64,000 nt of DNA. It comes from Streptomyces sp. 846.5. GTDB taxonomy: Bacteria > Actinomycetota > Actinomycetes > Streptomycetales > Streptomycetaceae. Under the pieces are notes generated by a model, which was not told where the DNA came from, made no database searches, and saw only the letters and a list, made by a program, of their open reading frames with translations. Of this stretch, positions 36,434-45,402 are shown piece after piece; position 1 is the first letter of the stretch, and each line of letters opens with the position of its first letter. The stretch is from the NCBI RefSeq assembly GCF_004365705.1, contig NZ_SOBN01000001.1:3582001-3646000 (forward strand). Direction: 5' to 3'. The translations under genes were made by a program, and so were the position numbers.

Positions 36434-36452
36434 TTAGGGCTGCCTAACCTAA
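36434..36452. promoter_or_regulatory. DmdR-type iron box
   Basis: Read on the minus strand the 19-mer is TTAGGTTAGGCAGCCCTAA, matching the streptomycete DmdR iron box TTAGGTTAGGCTCACCTAA at 16 of 19 positions. It lies between the divergent reductase gene (118 bp away) and the ATP-grasp gene (142 bp away). It predicts repression of both by Fe-loaded DmdR. Confidence 0.8.
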
Positions 36453-36594
36453 ATTAGCATCGCATCGGAGCCCTTGCGACCGCACTCGCCGATCTCTCCG
36501 GACCCTGCGGGTTACTCTCGCCGCATCCGTCACAGCCCACGCCGTCCCAGCGGCCCGCGCAGCGTGCTGCGCCTCCGTGGAAGAGGGATCACTC

Positions 36595-37812
36595 ATGCGG
36601 CTCTACCTGCTCGCTGTCAATCCGACCGACTCGGTCACCGAGGGCTTCCTGCCGGCCGCCGTCCGGCTCGGCCTGGAGGTGACCGTGCTGACCGAGGCGG
36701 CCCACGTCGACGCGCACCGGCGCGCGTACGCCGGAGCCGGACTCCCGGAGATCGAGATCCTGGCCTGCGAGGTCCGCGACTTCCGCGAGGTGGTCGGCTG
36801 CGTCTCCCGGCACCGCGCCCCGGACGCGGTCTTCAGCAACAGCGACCACCTGCAGACCCAGGCCGCCCTGGCCGCCGGGTACTTCGGGCTGCCCGGCAAG
36901 GACTGGACCGCGGCGCTGCGGGCGAAGAACAAGGCGGAGATGCGCCGTCACCTCGCCGCCTCCGGCGTCGACACGGTCTGGTCGGCGGAGCTCACGGCCG
37001 GTGCGGACCCGGCCGAGCTGGCGGCCCGGCCCGACATGCCCTACCCGTGCGTGATCAAGCCGCGCGAGGGCGTCGCCAGCGAGGACGTCGTCCTCGCCGG
37101 CGACGCCGAGGAACTACGGCGGCGGTGCGGGGAGATCCAGGCCCGGCGCCCCGGCGCCGACCTGGTCGTCGAGGAGTTCCTGCCCGGGGAGTTGCACACC
37201 CTGGAGACCCTCGGGGACGGCCGCGTCACCCACGTCCTCGGCGGCTTCCGCACCTGGCTCTCCCCGCCGCCGCACTTCGTCGAGGAGCGGCTGGACTTCA
37301 TACCCGAGACACCGCCCCCGGTCGTCGAGCGGATCCTGGCCCAACTGGACGTGCTGGGTGTGGGTTTCGGCGCCTGCCACACCGAGTACATGCTCCAGGA
37401 CGGCCGCCCGCGCCTGGTCGAGGTCAACTACCGTGCCATCGGCGACCAGTGCGACCTGATGCTCGCCGAACTGCTGGACATCCCGCTGTTCGAGTACATC
37501 CTCCGCACGCATCTGGGCGAGCCGCTGCCCGCCGTCCTGAGCACCGGACGGCACCGCGCCGCCCGCATCGACTGGCCCTGCGCCGACCGCGCCGGCAGGC
37601 TGGCCGCAGCCCCGGCAGCGATCGACCTCACCGCTGACGGCGGTGTCCGGCTCGCCTACCGGCCGCTGCGCGCACTGGGCGAGCGGCACGAGCTGTACCG
37701 CACCAACCGCGACTACCTGGGCGTGATCCGCGCCACCGGCGCCGACCGGGCGGGGGTGGACGGCGCGGTGGAGGACTTCCGCGCCGCCCAGCGCTGGGAG
37801 ATCGTCCCGTGA
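36595..37812 (+). CDS. ATP-grasp ligase of the siderophore cluster (PvsA-like)
   Basis: A 405-residue ATP-grasp enzyme. Nucleotide-binding segments are PYPCVIKPREGVASEDVVLAG (Lys near residue 157) and VVEEFLPGELHTLETL; the metal-binding end is RPRLVEVNYRAIGDQCDLM. It should form an amide bond through an acyl-phosphate. ATG 36595 has GAGGGA upstream. It is the first gene of the iron-regulated operon and overlaps the next by 4 nt. An ATP-grasp gene beside two IucA/IucC genes and a PLP decarboxylase is the vibrioferrin pattern (PvsA, B, D, E). The amino-acid substrate is not predictable here. Confidence 0.82.
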   Translation: MRLYLLAVNPTDSVTEGFLPAAVRLGLEVTVLTEAAHVDAHRRAYAGAGLPEIEILACEVRDFREVVGCVSRHRAPDAVFSNSDHLQTQAALAAGYFGLPGKDWTAALRAKNKAEMRRHLAASGVDTVWSAELTAGADPAELAARPDMPYPCVIKPREGVASEDVVLAGDAEELRRRCGEIQARRPGADLVVEEFLPGELHTLETLGDGRVTHVLGGFRTWLSPPPHFVEERLDFIPETPPPVVERILAQLDVLGVGFGACHTEYMLQDGRPRLVEVNYRAIGDQCDLMLAELLDIPLFEYILRTHLGEPLPAVLSTGRHRAARIDWPCADRAGRLAAAPAAIDLTADGGVRLAYRPLRALGERHELYRTNRDYLGVIRATGADRAGVDGAVEDFRAAQRWEIVP

Positions 37813-39488
37813 CGCCCGACCCGCCGCAGGACCACCTGCTGCTGCGCGTGCTCAGCGCCCTGCTGCGGGAGGACGTGGTGGGCCTGCGCACCCGCACGAC
37901 GCCGGTCGAACGGCCCGACGGGCTGTGGCTCCGGCTACCGGTGCCGGCCATGGCCGCCCCGACGGAGGAGCGTGCCCTGCTCCTGCCGGTGGTCGAGGAC
38001 GGGTTCCTGTGCGAGTACGCCGCCCGATTACCGCTGCTGGAACTGGCGCCCGGCGGCGAACTGCTGACCGGCGTCGGCACGGTGATCCGCGCCCTGCAGG
38101 AACTGGCCGAGCCGGGCGACCGGGCCGGGTTCGACGCCTTCGCCGCGGAGTGCCGCCAGACGCTGGCCACCATGCGGCTGCAGCAGCAGGCGGCCGACGG
38201 CATACGCGGTCGTCTGGCCGCCCGGTACGGGCCGGACCCGGCAGACTGGACCGGGCTCGGCGGAAACCTGGCGCTCGACACACTGGCCGCCTACCAGGAC
38301 CATCCGGTCTACCCGGCCGCGCGCGGCCGGGCCGGGCTCACCCCGGCCCAACTGCGCAGGCACGCACCCGAGTTCCACCCCTCCTTCACGCTGCGCTGGG
38401 CCGCCGTACCCCGCGCGGCGCTCACCGCCAGCGGCCCGCTGCCGCGCTGGTGGCCCTCGCTCGCCGAACTCGGCCTGGGACGACTGACCGGCAGTCATCT
38501 GGCGTTCCCCGTCCACCCGTTGTCCACGGCCGCCGGCCGACTGCCGCCTACGGCGGTGCCGGCCAGGCGGCCGTACCTGAAGGTCGTCCCCACCCTGTCC
38601 ATGCGCACCGTCGCCCTGGCCGCCGACCCGGCCCAGCACCTGAAGCTGCCGCTCGACACCGCCACGCTGGGCCTGCTCAACCGACGGACCATCAAGCCCG
38701 GCACCCTCGCCGACGGCGCCGCCGGGCAGCGGCTGCTGCAGGCGGTCATCGAGCACGAACCCCGCTTCCGGGACAGCGTGCTGCTCGCCGACGAAAGCCT
38801 CTACGCCCATGCCGGGCACGAGATGCTGGCAATGCTGATACGCCGTTACCCAGCGGGCCTGGAACGGGCATTGGTGGTTCCGCTGGCCGGACTGCTGGCC
38901 CCGGGACCGGATCCGGACGGCACCGCCGTCCTGGACCACGTCGCCCTTCGGTTCTACGGCGGCGACCGGTACGCCTTCTTCGACGCCTACCTGACCCTGC
39001 TGCTGGACTGGCAGACGACCCTCTTCAGCTACGGCATCGCGCTGGAGTCCCATCAGCAGAACGTCTCGCTCGTCCTGGACGAGCACCGGGGGCAGCCCCG
39101 GATCCGGCTGCTGCTGAAGGACAACGACGGGCCGCGGATCAACACCGCCCGGTGCAAGCTGCCGTACGACGGCTTCGACGACATCCGCACCTTCACCGAT
39201 GACGACGGGCCGCTCGCCGACCTGTTCACCACCATCACCGTGCACCTCTGCGCCGGGGCCTATGCCTTCGCGCTGGGCGAGCCGCAGCGGTCGCGCCTGC
39301 TCCGGCTCGTCCGGGAGCGGCTGGAGGCGATGGCCGGGCCCGGCCTGCGCGAGCACCTGCTGGACGGTGCGCGGCTGCCCGTCAAGGCGATGGTGACCGC
39401 GGGCACGCTGCTGACCAAGCAGCGGTCCGGCGCCGCCGACATCAACAAGTACTACACCACCGGCCCCAACTACCTGCGCCGTCCGTAG
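37809..39488 (+). CDS. IucA/IucC-family NIS siderophore synthetase (first copy)
   Basis: A 559-residue NRPS-independent siderophore synthetase that activates a carboxylate as acyl-adenylate and condenses it with an amine or alcohol. Visible are EFHPSFTLRWAAVPR, FPVHPLSTAAG, LKLPLDTATLGLLNRRTIKPG and the FhuF-like C-terminal segment GIALESHQQNVSLVLDEH...LLLKDNDGPRIN. It starts with GTG overlapping the ATP-grasp stop. Codon 74 is TTA (38028-38030), so expression may depend on the bldA tRNA. Its position suggests a PvsB-like role, but the acid substrate is unassigned. Confidence 0.88.
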   Translation: MTPDPPQDHLLLRVLSALLREDVVGLRTRTTPVERPDGLWLRLPVPAMAAPTEERALLLPVVEDGFLCEYAARLPLLELAPGGELLTGVGTVIRALQELAEPGDRAGFDAFAAECRQTLATMRLQQQAADGIRGRLAARYGPDPADWTGLGGNLALDTLAAYQDHPVYPAARGRAGLTPAQLRRHAPEFHPSFTLRWAAVPRAALTASGPLPRWWPSLAELGLGRLTGSHLAFPVHPLSTAAGRLPPTAVPARRPYLKVVPTLSMRTVALAADPAQHLKLPLDTATLGLLNRRTIKPGTLADGAAGQRLLQAVIEHEPRFRDSVLLADESLYAHAGHEMLAMLIRRYPAGLERALVVPLAGLLAPGPDPDGTAVLDHVALRFYGGDRYAFFDAYLTLLLDWQTTLFSYGIALESHQQNVSLVLDEHRGQPRIRLLLKDNDGPRINTARCKLPYDGFDDIRTFTDDDGPLADLFTTITVHLCAGAYAFALGEPQRSRLLRLVRERLEAMAGPGLREHLLDGARLPVKAMVTAGTLLTKQRSGAADINKYYTTGPNYLRRP

Positions 39489-39530
39489 GCAGAAGCGTGA
39501 GCCGAACCCTCCCACCGACCGGAGTCCTCG

Positions 39531-41294
39531 ATGCCGATCCCCCCTGCGCCGTCCCGGACCGTGCCCGCAACCCTTCCCGTCGCTGTTCCTACCGCTGTTC
39601 CCGCCAGCCTGCCTTCCGCCGACGACGCCGTCGTGCACACCCTGCTCAACTGCCTGCTGCGCGAAGTGTCCGGCCCCGAGCGGCAGGCGACCGTCGAGAA
39701 CGGGCACCTGCTGCTGCGGCTGCCCCTCTGCAGGAGGGTGCTCCGGGTGCGGCTGCGTCGTACCTCGCTGCTCGGGGCCCACCGCTTCACCGGCCCGGTG
39801 CTCCGGCAGCGGAACTCCGACGGCGACGGAACCTGGACCGAGGTGAGCCCGCAGGAGCTGGCCGCGCTGGTGCACGCCGAGCTCACCATCCGTACCGGCG
39901 TCCGCAACGACGAATTCCTGCAGCAGGTGGCATCCAGCCATGAAGGCGTCGCCGCCGGGCTGGAACCGCGCCCGCCGGCTCCCGACTCCCGGTACCTGGA
40001 GTCCGAGCAGGCCCTGCTGTTCGGCCACCGTTTCCACCCCACCCCGAAGGCCCGCAGCACCGGGCGGGCCAGCTGGTCGGCCTACGCCCCCGAGGCCCGC
40101 GCCGCCTTCCCGCTGCGGCATCTCGCGGTCCGCACCGAGCTGGTCGCCCAGGAGTGCGCCCGGCCAGGCGCCGCCGCCGTCCTGGACCGGCTCGGCCCGG
40201 TGCCGGACGGCTACACGCTGCTGCCCGCCCACCCCTGGCAGTACGAACTGCTCACCGGCCACCCGGAGCTGGCCGCCGCCCTCGACCGGCGCGACATCCT
40301 CGACCTGGGCACCGGCAGCGACCCCTTCACCGCCACCGCGTCGGTGCGCACCCTGCACGGTGGCGGCGCGTTCCTGAAGTTCAGCCTGAACGTCCGGATC
40401 ACCAACTGCCTGCGCAAGAACGCCTCCTACGAGCTGTCCGGCGCGGTCGCGCTCACCCGGATGCTCGGCCCGGTCCTCGACGAGCTCGCCTCCCGCTTCC
40501 CCGGGCACGCGGTACTGCGCGAGCCGGCCTTCCGCAGCGTGGACCTGAACGGCGACACCGCTCTGCTGGAGGGCTTCGGCGTGATCGTCCGCGACAGCCT
40601 GGAGCAGCACCTGAGCCCGGGCGCCACCCCGCTACTCGCCGCGGCCGTCGCCGACGAGTACCCGACCAGCTCCGCGCATGTGTCCCGGCTGCTGGACGGC
40701 GCCGGGCCGCACGCCGTCCTCGACTGGTGGGACGCCTACCTGCGACTGCTGCTGCCGCCCGTCCTCGCCGCCTACCTGGACTACGGAGTCGTCCTGGAAC
40801 CGCACCTGCAGAACGTCCTGCTCTGCGTGGACGGCGCCGGCCACCCCGTCCAGGTGCTCTTCCGCGACCTGGAGGGCACCAAGCTGCTGCCGGGGCCGCA
40901 CGCGGCCCGACTCTCCGCACTGCCCCCGGCGGTCGCGGCCGCCATGACCTACGACCCGCGGCGCGGCTGGGACCGCGTCGTCTACTGCCTGCTGGTCAAC
41001 ACCGTCTCGGACACCCTCGCGGCCCTGGCCGACCTGCACCCGCAGCTGGAGCCCGCACTGTGGCAGAGCGTGCGGTCCGTGCTGCAGGACCACGCGGCGC
41101 GGCACGGCTGCCCGCCGCGCCTGCGCACCCTGCTGGCCGGGGCGCCGCTGCCCGCCAAGGCCAACCTGCTCACCCGCTGGAAGCGCCGCGCCGACCGCGA
41201 GGCGGAGTACATCCGGATCCCCTCGCCGCTCGCCCAGGGCGTGCTCTCCCGGGGCCCGCGCCCCGGTCCCCTCTTCGAGGCCTGGAGCGCCTGA
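39531..41294 (+). CDS. IucA/IucC-family NIS siderophore synthetase (second copy)
   Basis: A 587-residue NIS synthetase with the full motif set: GHRFHPTPKARSTG, LLPAHPWQYELL, FLKFSLNVRITNCLRKN (adenylate-binding), EPHLQNVLLCVDGAGHPVQVLFRDLEG. The closer match to the GHPxHPxxKxRxG motif suggests the citrate-activating (type A) role of PvsD/AcsD. A Pro/Val-rich stretch of 20 residues opens the protein. It lies 42 bp after the first copy; its stop overlaps the next start by one base (TGATG). Confidence 0.88.
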   Translation: MPIPPAPSRTVPATLPVAVPTAVPASLPSADDAVVHTLLNCLLREVSGPERQATVENGHLLLRLPLCRRVLRVRLRRTSLLGAHRFTGPVLRQRNSDGDGTWTEVSPQELAALVHAELTIRTGVRNDEFLQQVASSHEGVAAGLEPRPPAPDSRYLESEQALLFGHRFHPTPKARSTGRASWSAYAPEARAAFPLRHLAVRTELVAQECARPGAAAVLDRLGPVPDGYTLLPAHPWQYELLTGHPELAAALDRRDILDLGTGSDPFTATASVRTLHGGGAFLKFSLNVRITNCLRKNASYELSGAVALTRMLGPVLDELASRFPGHAVLREPAFRSVDLNGDTALLEGFGVIVRDSLEQHLSPGATPLLAAAVADEYPTSSAHVSRLLDGAGPHAVLDWWDAYLRLLLPPVLAAYLDYGVVLEPHLQNVLLCVDGAGHPVQVLFRDLEGTKLLPGPHAARLSALPPAVAAAMTYDPRRGWDRVVYCLLVNTVSDTLAALADLHPQLEPALWQSVRSVLQDHAARHGCPPRLRTLLAGAPLPAKANLLTRWKRRADREAEYIRIPSPLAQGVLSRGPRPGPLFEAWSA

Positions 41295-42508
41295 TGCCGG
41301 CACCGACCGTCCGCGACCACGTCACCGCCCTGGACTCCGGTGAACTCCCCGCCTACGTCTACGACCTGGGCGCGCTGCAGGCCCATGCCTCCGCGGTACG
41401 GGCCGCGCTGCCCGCGCGGGTCGAGCTGTACTACGCGGCCAAGGCCAACCCCGAGCCGCGCATCCTCACCGCGCTCGCCGACACGGTCAGCGGGTACGAG
41501 GTGGCCTCCGGCGGCGAGCTGGCCCACGTCCGGGCCGTCGTGCCGGGCGCGCCGGTCGCCTTCGGCGGCCCCGGCAAGACGCCCGACGAACTCGCCGCCG
41601 CACTCGCCGTGGGCGTCGAGCGGTTCCACGTCGAGAGCGAGCACGAACTACGCCTCCTGGCCGAGCTCGCCAACCGGTTCGCCCCGGGACGCACGGCGAA
41701 CCTGCTGCTCCGGGTCAACCTGCCGGTCGGCCCGGGCACCCTGGACGGCGTGCCGCTCGCCATGGGTGCCGGGCCGAGTCCGTTCGGCCTCGACCCGGAC
41801 CGGGTCGGCGCCTGCCTGGCGTTCCTCGGCAGCCCCGCAGGCACCCGCCTCCGGCTGCACGGCATCCACGCCCACCTGGCCAGCGGACTGGACGCCGACA
41901 GCCAACTGAACGTGGCGGGCCGCATCGTCGACTGGTCGGTGCGGCTGGCGCAACGCCACCGGATCCCGCTGCCCGAGATCAACATCGGCGGCGGCATGGC
42001 GGTGGACTACACCGCCCCGAGCAGCCGCTTCGACTGGCCGCGCTTCGGCGCCGGCCTGGACCGGCTGCTCGCCCGGCACCCGCAACTCACCCTGCGCATC
42101 GAGCCCGGCCGGGCGCTGACCGCGTACTGCGGCTGGTACGCCACCGAGGTGCTGGACGTGAAACGCAGCCACGGAACGGACTTCGCCGTGCTCCGCGGCG
42201 GCACCCACCACCTGCGCACCCCTGTCACCAAGGGCCACGACCAGCCGTTCTCGGTACTCCAGGCGGATGCCTGGCCGCATCCCTGGCCGCGCCCGACCGT
42301 CCGCGACGCACCGGTCACCCTGGTCGGCCAGCTGTGCACGCCGAAGGACGTGTTCGCCGGCCAGGTACCAGTGACCGAGCTCCGGGCCGGGGACCGGGTC
42401 GTCTTCGCGATGGCCGGGGCATACGCCTGGAACATCTCGCACCACGAGTTCCTCATGCACCCACGGCCCAATTTCCACTTCCTTCCGCAGCCGGCGCCCG
42501 TCCGGTAG
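41294..42508 (+). CDS. PLP-dependent siderophore decarboxylase (PvsE/SbnH/AcsE-like)
   Basis: A 404-residue group-IV (alanine-racemase fold) decarboxylase. PLP-lysine segment YYAAKANPEPRIL (about residue 48), phosphate-binding INIGGGMAVDY, EPGRALTAYCGWY, catalytic Cys in LVGQLCTPKDVFAG, and C-terminal AYAWNISHHEFLMHPRPNF are all present. Relatives decarboxylate an amino acid or a citryl-amino acid intermediate (serine for vibrioferrin, diaminopropionate for staphyloferrin B). It is the last gene of the cluster; no exporter follows. Lysine or ornithine decarboxylase is less likely given the neighbours. Confidence 0.87.
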   Translation: MPAPTVRDHVTALDSGELPAYVYDLGALQAHASAVRAALPARVELYYAAKANPEPRILTALADTVSGYEVASGGELAHVRAVVPGAPVAFGGPGKTPDELAAALAVGVERFHVESEHELRLLAELANRFAPGRTANLLLRVNLPVGPGTLDGVPLAMGAGPSPFGLDPDRVGACLAFLGSPAGTRLRLHGIHAHLASGLDADSQLNVAGRIVDWSVRLAQRHRIPLPEINIGGGMAVDYTAPSSRFDWPRFGAGLDRLLARHPQLTLRIEPGRALTAYCGWYATEVLDVKRSHGTDFAVLRGGTHHLRTPVTKGHDQPFSVLQADAWPHPWPRPTVRDAPVTLVGQLCTPKDVFAGQVPVTELRAGDRVVFAMAGAYAWNISHHEFLMHPRPNFHFLPQPAPVR

Positions 42509-42521
42509 CCGGTAGCAAGCG

Positions 42522-42554
42522 AGGCGCCCCGCACCGGAAGGGTGCGGGGCGCCT
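42522..42554. terminator. strong terminator after the siderophore operon
   Basis: A perfect 14-bp stem (AGGCGCCCCGCACC and complement) with a 5-nt loop, between the decarboxylase stop and the convergent cold-shock gene. Confidence 0.85.
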
Positions 42555-42568
42555 CTGGTGTCTCTGGG

Positions 42569-43197
<629 letters not shown>

Positions 43198-44319
43198 ATG
43201 ACCCTGTTCGGCTTCGTCCGCACGGCGAGGGCCGGCCTGTTCCTGGCGGCTGCCGTCCTGCCGGCGACCATGCTCACCGCGCCTGCCCCCGCGTCGGCGG
43301 CGAACTCGCTCAGCATGCTCGGCGCCGACGTCTCGACCGCGCAGCGGGCCCTCGACCTCGGCGCCCCGTACTACGACGCAAGCGGTACCGCCAGAGACCC
43401 GCTCGACATCCTCAAGGGCGCCGGCGTGAACTACGTCCGCCTCCGGATCTGGAACAACCCGGCCAGCGGCTACAACAACAAGGCCAAAGTGCTGGCGTAT
43501 GCGAAGACGGTGAAGGCCAAGGGCCTCAAGCTGCTGATCGACTTCCACTACTCGGACACCTGGGCCGACCCCGGCAAGCAGTACAAGCCGGCGGCCTGGT
43601 CGAGCCACGGCATCAGCCAGCTGCAGACCGACGTCTACAACTACACCTACGACGTCTGCAACAGCCTCAAGTCCCAGGGCACCACCCCGGACAGTGTCCA
43701 GATCGGCAACGAGATCAACGTCGGCATGCTGTGGAACGACGGCAAGGTGGTCAACAGCGACTTCACCAACCTCAGCCTGCTGCTCAAGTCGGGCTACAAC
43801 GCGACCAAAGCCTGCAACAGCGGTACCCAGGTGGTGATCCACACCGCGGACGCCGACAGCGACACCAACGCCCGCTGGTTCTACGACGGCATCAAGGCCA
43901 AGGGCGTCAACTGGGACATCACCGGGCTGTCGTACTACTGCATGTGGCACGGCTCGCTGTCCAACATGGGCAGCGTCGTGGCCGACATGAAGTCCCGGTA
44001 CGGCAAGAACGTGATCATCGCCGAGACGGCGTACCCGTTCACCGCGGCGAACGCGGACAGCACCAGCAACTCGGTCACGTCGGGATGTTCGGGCTACCCG
44101 CTCACCTGGGCCGGCCAGGCCGCCGAGTTCACCGCGGTGCAGAACACCGCCCGCAGCGCCGGCGCGATCGGCGTCTTCTACTGGGAGCCGACCTGGTACG
44201 CGGTCCCCGGCAACGGCTGGGATCCGGCCGACATCAACAACAGCGGCGACGGCTGGGACAACATGGCCGTCTTCGACTGGACCGGCCATGTGAACCCGAA
44301 CATCAAGTGGACGGCCTGA
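43198..44319 (+). CDS. secreted arabinogalactan endo-beta-1,4-galactanase (GH53)
   Basis: A 373-residue GH53 enzyme with a Sec signal peptide (ending APAPASA-A near residue 36). The (beta/alpha)8 barrel shows YVRLRIWNNPASG, LLIDFHYSDTWADPGKQ, the acid/base Glu in VQIGNEINVGMLW and the nucleophile Glu in IIAETAYPF. It cleaves galactan side chains of pectin outside the cell. ATG 43198 has AGGAGG 6 nt upstream. No transporter or galactosidase is nearby. Confidence 0.93.
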   Translation: MTLFGFVRTARAGLFLAAAVLPATMLTAPAPASAANSLSMLGADVSTAQRALDLGAPYYDASGTARDPLDILKGAGVNYVRLRIWNNPASGYNNKAKVLAYAKTVKAKGLKLLIDFHYSDTWADPGKQYKPAAWSSHGISQLQTDVYNYTYDVCNSLKSQGTTPDSVQIGNEINVGMLWNDGKVVNSDFTNLSLLLKSGYNATKACNSGTQVVIHTADADSDTNARWFYDGIKAKGVNWDITGLSYYCMWHGSLSNMGSVVADMKSRYGKNVIIAETAYPFTAANADSTSNSVTSGCSGYPLTWAGQAAEFTAVQNTARSAGAIGVFYWEPTWYAVPGNGWDPADINNSGDGWDNMAVFDWTGHVNPNIKWTA

Positions 44320-44364
44320 ACGGAAAATACAGGACCAGCCGATGGCCGGTCGGCAGAAGTGCGC

Positions 44365-44866
44365 TCAAGTGGAACGCCGGTCCGCAGTTCCGGGCAGGCC
44401 ACCCGCTCCTGCTCCCCTTCCCGGGTCGCTTGAGGCGATCGCCAGCAGGCGGGATGCCTTGAGCTCGGTCTCCTGCCATTCGCCTTCGTGGTCCGAGCCC
44501 CAGGTGATACCGGCTCCCGTTCCGAACCGCAGCGCGCCTGCTTCCCGGTCGATCCAGAACGTTCGGATGCCGACGGCGAGTTCGGCGGTGCCGCGGTCGG
44601 CGTCGACCCAGCCGACTCCGCCGCAGTAGGGCCCGCGGGGGGTCGTCTCCAGCGCGGCGATGATCTGCAGGGCCCTCGGCTTGGGGGCTCCGGTGACCGA
44701 ACCGGGCGGGAAGGTGGCGGCGAGCAGTTCGGGCCACCCGGTGTCCGGGGGCAGTTCGCCGTGGACCGTGGAGACCAGGTGGACCAGGCCCGGGTGCATT
44801 TCGACCTGGCACAGGTCAGGCACGGTGATGCTGCCGGTGGCGCAGACGCGCCCGAGGTCGACGTGC
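44365..44866 (-). pseudogene. C-terminal remnant of aminodeoxychorismate/chorismate-utilising synthase (PabB-like)
   Basis: The minus strand reads DLGRVCATGSITVPDLCQVE then HPGLVHLVSTVHGEL, PPGSVTGAPKPRALQIIAALE, GVGWVDADRGTAELAVGIRTF and GAGITWGSDHEGEWQETELKA. These are the last 150 or so residues of the chorismate-binding domain of PabB/TrpE-like enzymes. The N-terminal two thirds are missing: homology stops at 44866, where a TetR fragment on the other strand begins. A short downstream ATG could still be translated, but the protein could not be active. Confidence 0.8.
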
Positions 44867-44937
44867 TCTCGAAGGCCGGCGGCTCGAAGGCGACGCTGTA
44901 CCGCTAGTTCTCCGACAAGACGAACCTGTTCGGAACG
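44862..44937 (+). pseudogene. TetR-family helix-turn-helix remnant with in-frame stop
   Basis: The plus strand reads VDVLSKAGGSKATLYR, stop, FSDKTNLF, recognisable as the recognition helix of a TetR regulator (SKATLYRYFxDKxxLF). The conserved Tyr codon is replaced by TAG at 44905-44907. No start region or ligand domain remains. It abuts the PabB remnant. Confidence 0.65.
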
Positions 44938-44939
44938 GC

Positions 44940-45265
44940 CGGCCCGCTCCCGCTGCCGCAGCGGGGTCGCTCACCCCGAGTCCGGTGATCAGGCGCCGGC
45001 CGTAGGTCTGCTGGAGCCGGTGGTGGCCGGCCGCGATCTGGTCGGAGTCGTGCCGCCAGATGCTGAGGATGCCGGTGGCGACCGTCAGGTCGCGGGTGGC
45101 CTTGAGCAGGCGTTCGCTGTCGCCGAGGACGTCGCCGCCGCCCAGCCCGGGTATCCACAGGGCTCCGTAGCCCAACTCATCCAGTTCGGCGGCCCGTTCG
45201 CTGATCTCGCCGGGGTCCCCGAGGCGCAGCTCCACGCTCCAGATCCCTGCACGTCCCACGTTCAT
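44940..45265 (-). pseudogene. N-terminal remnant of an LLM-class (F420/FMN-type) oxidoreductase
   Basis: From ATG 45265 the minus strand reads MNVGRAGIWSVELRLGDPGE, then AAELDELGYGALWIPGLGG, LLKATRDLTVATGILSIW and ITGLGVSDP, matching the first 105 residues of luciferase-like monooxygenases. After GLGVSDP the similarity ends and the frame runs into the TetR remnant. About two thirds of the gene is missing. Confidence 0.7.
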
Positions 45266-45402
45266 GCCGCATGCTCCTGCTCGCGCTCGGTGCGCCGTTG
45301 TCTGTCGGAGGGACGGTGATGGCCTCGGCAGGGGGCCGGGCCGGTGCCGGTGGCCCGGTGTCACCGGACACACCGGCACCGGCCGGCCGGATCAGCCGGG
45401 GG

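Noticed and set aside
38028-40610. An 860-codon open frame on the minus strand across both siderophore synthetases
   Set aside because: It is the antisense shadow of two genes with strong family motifs. Its composition (Gln/Gly/Val-rich) is typical of antisense frames in high-GC DNA.
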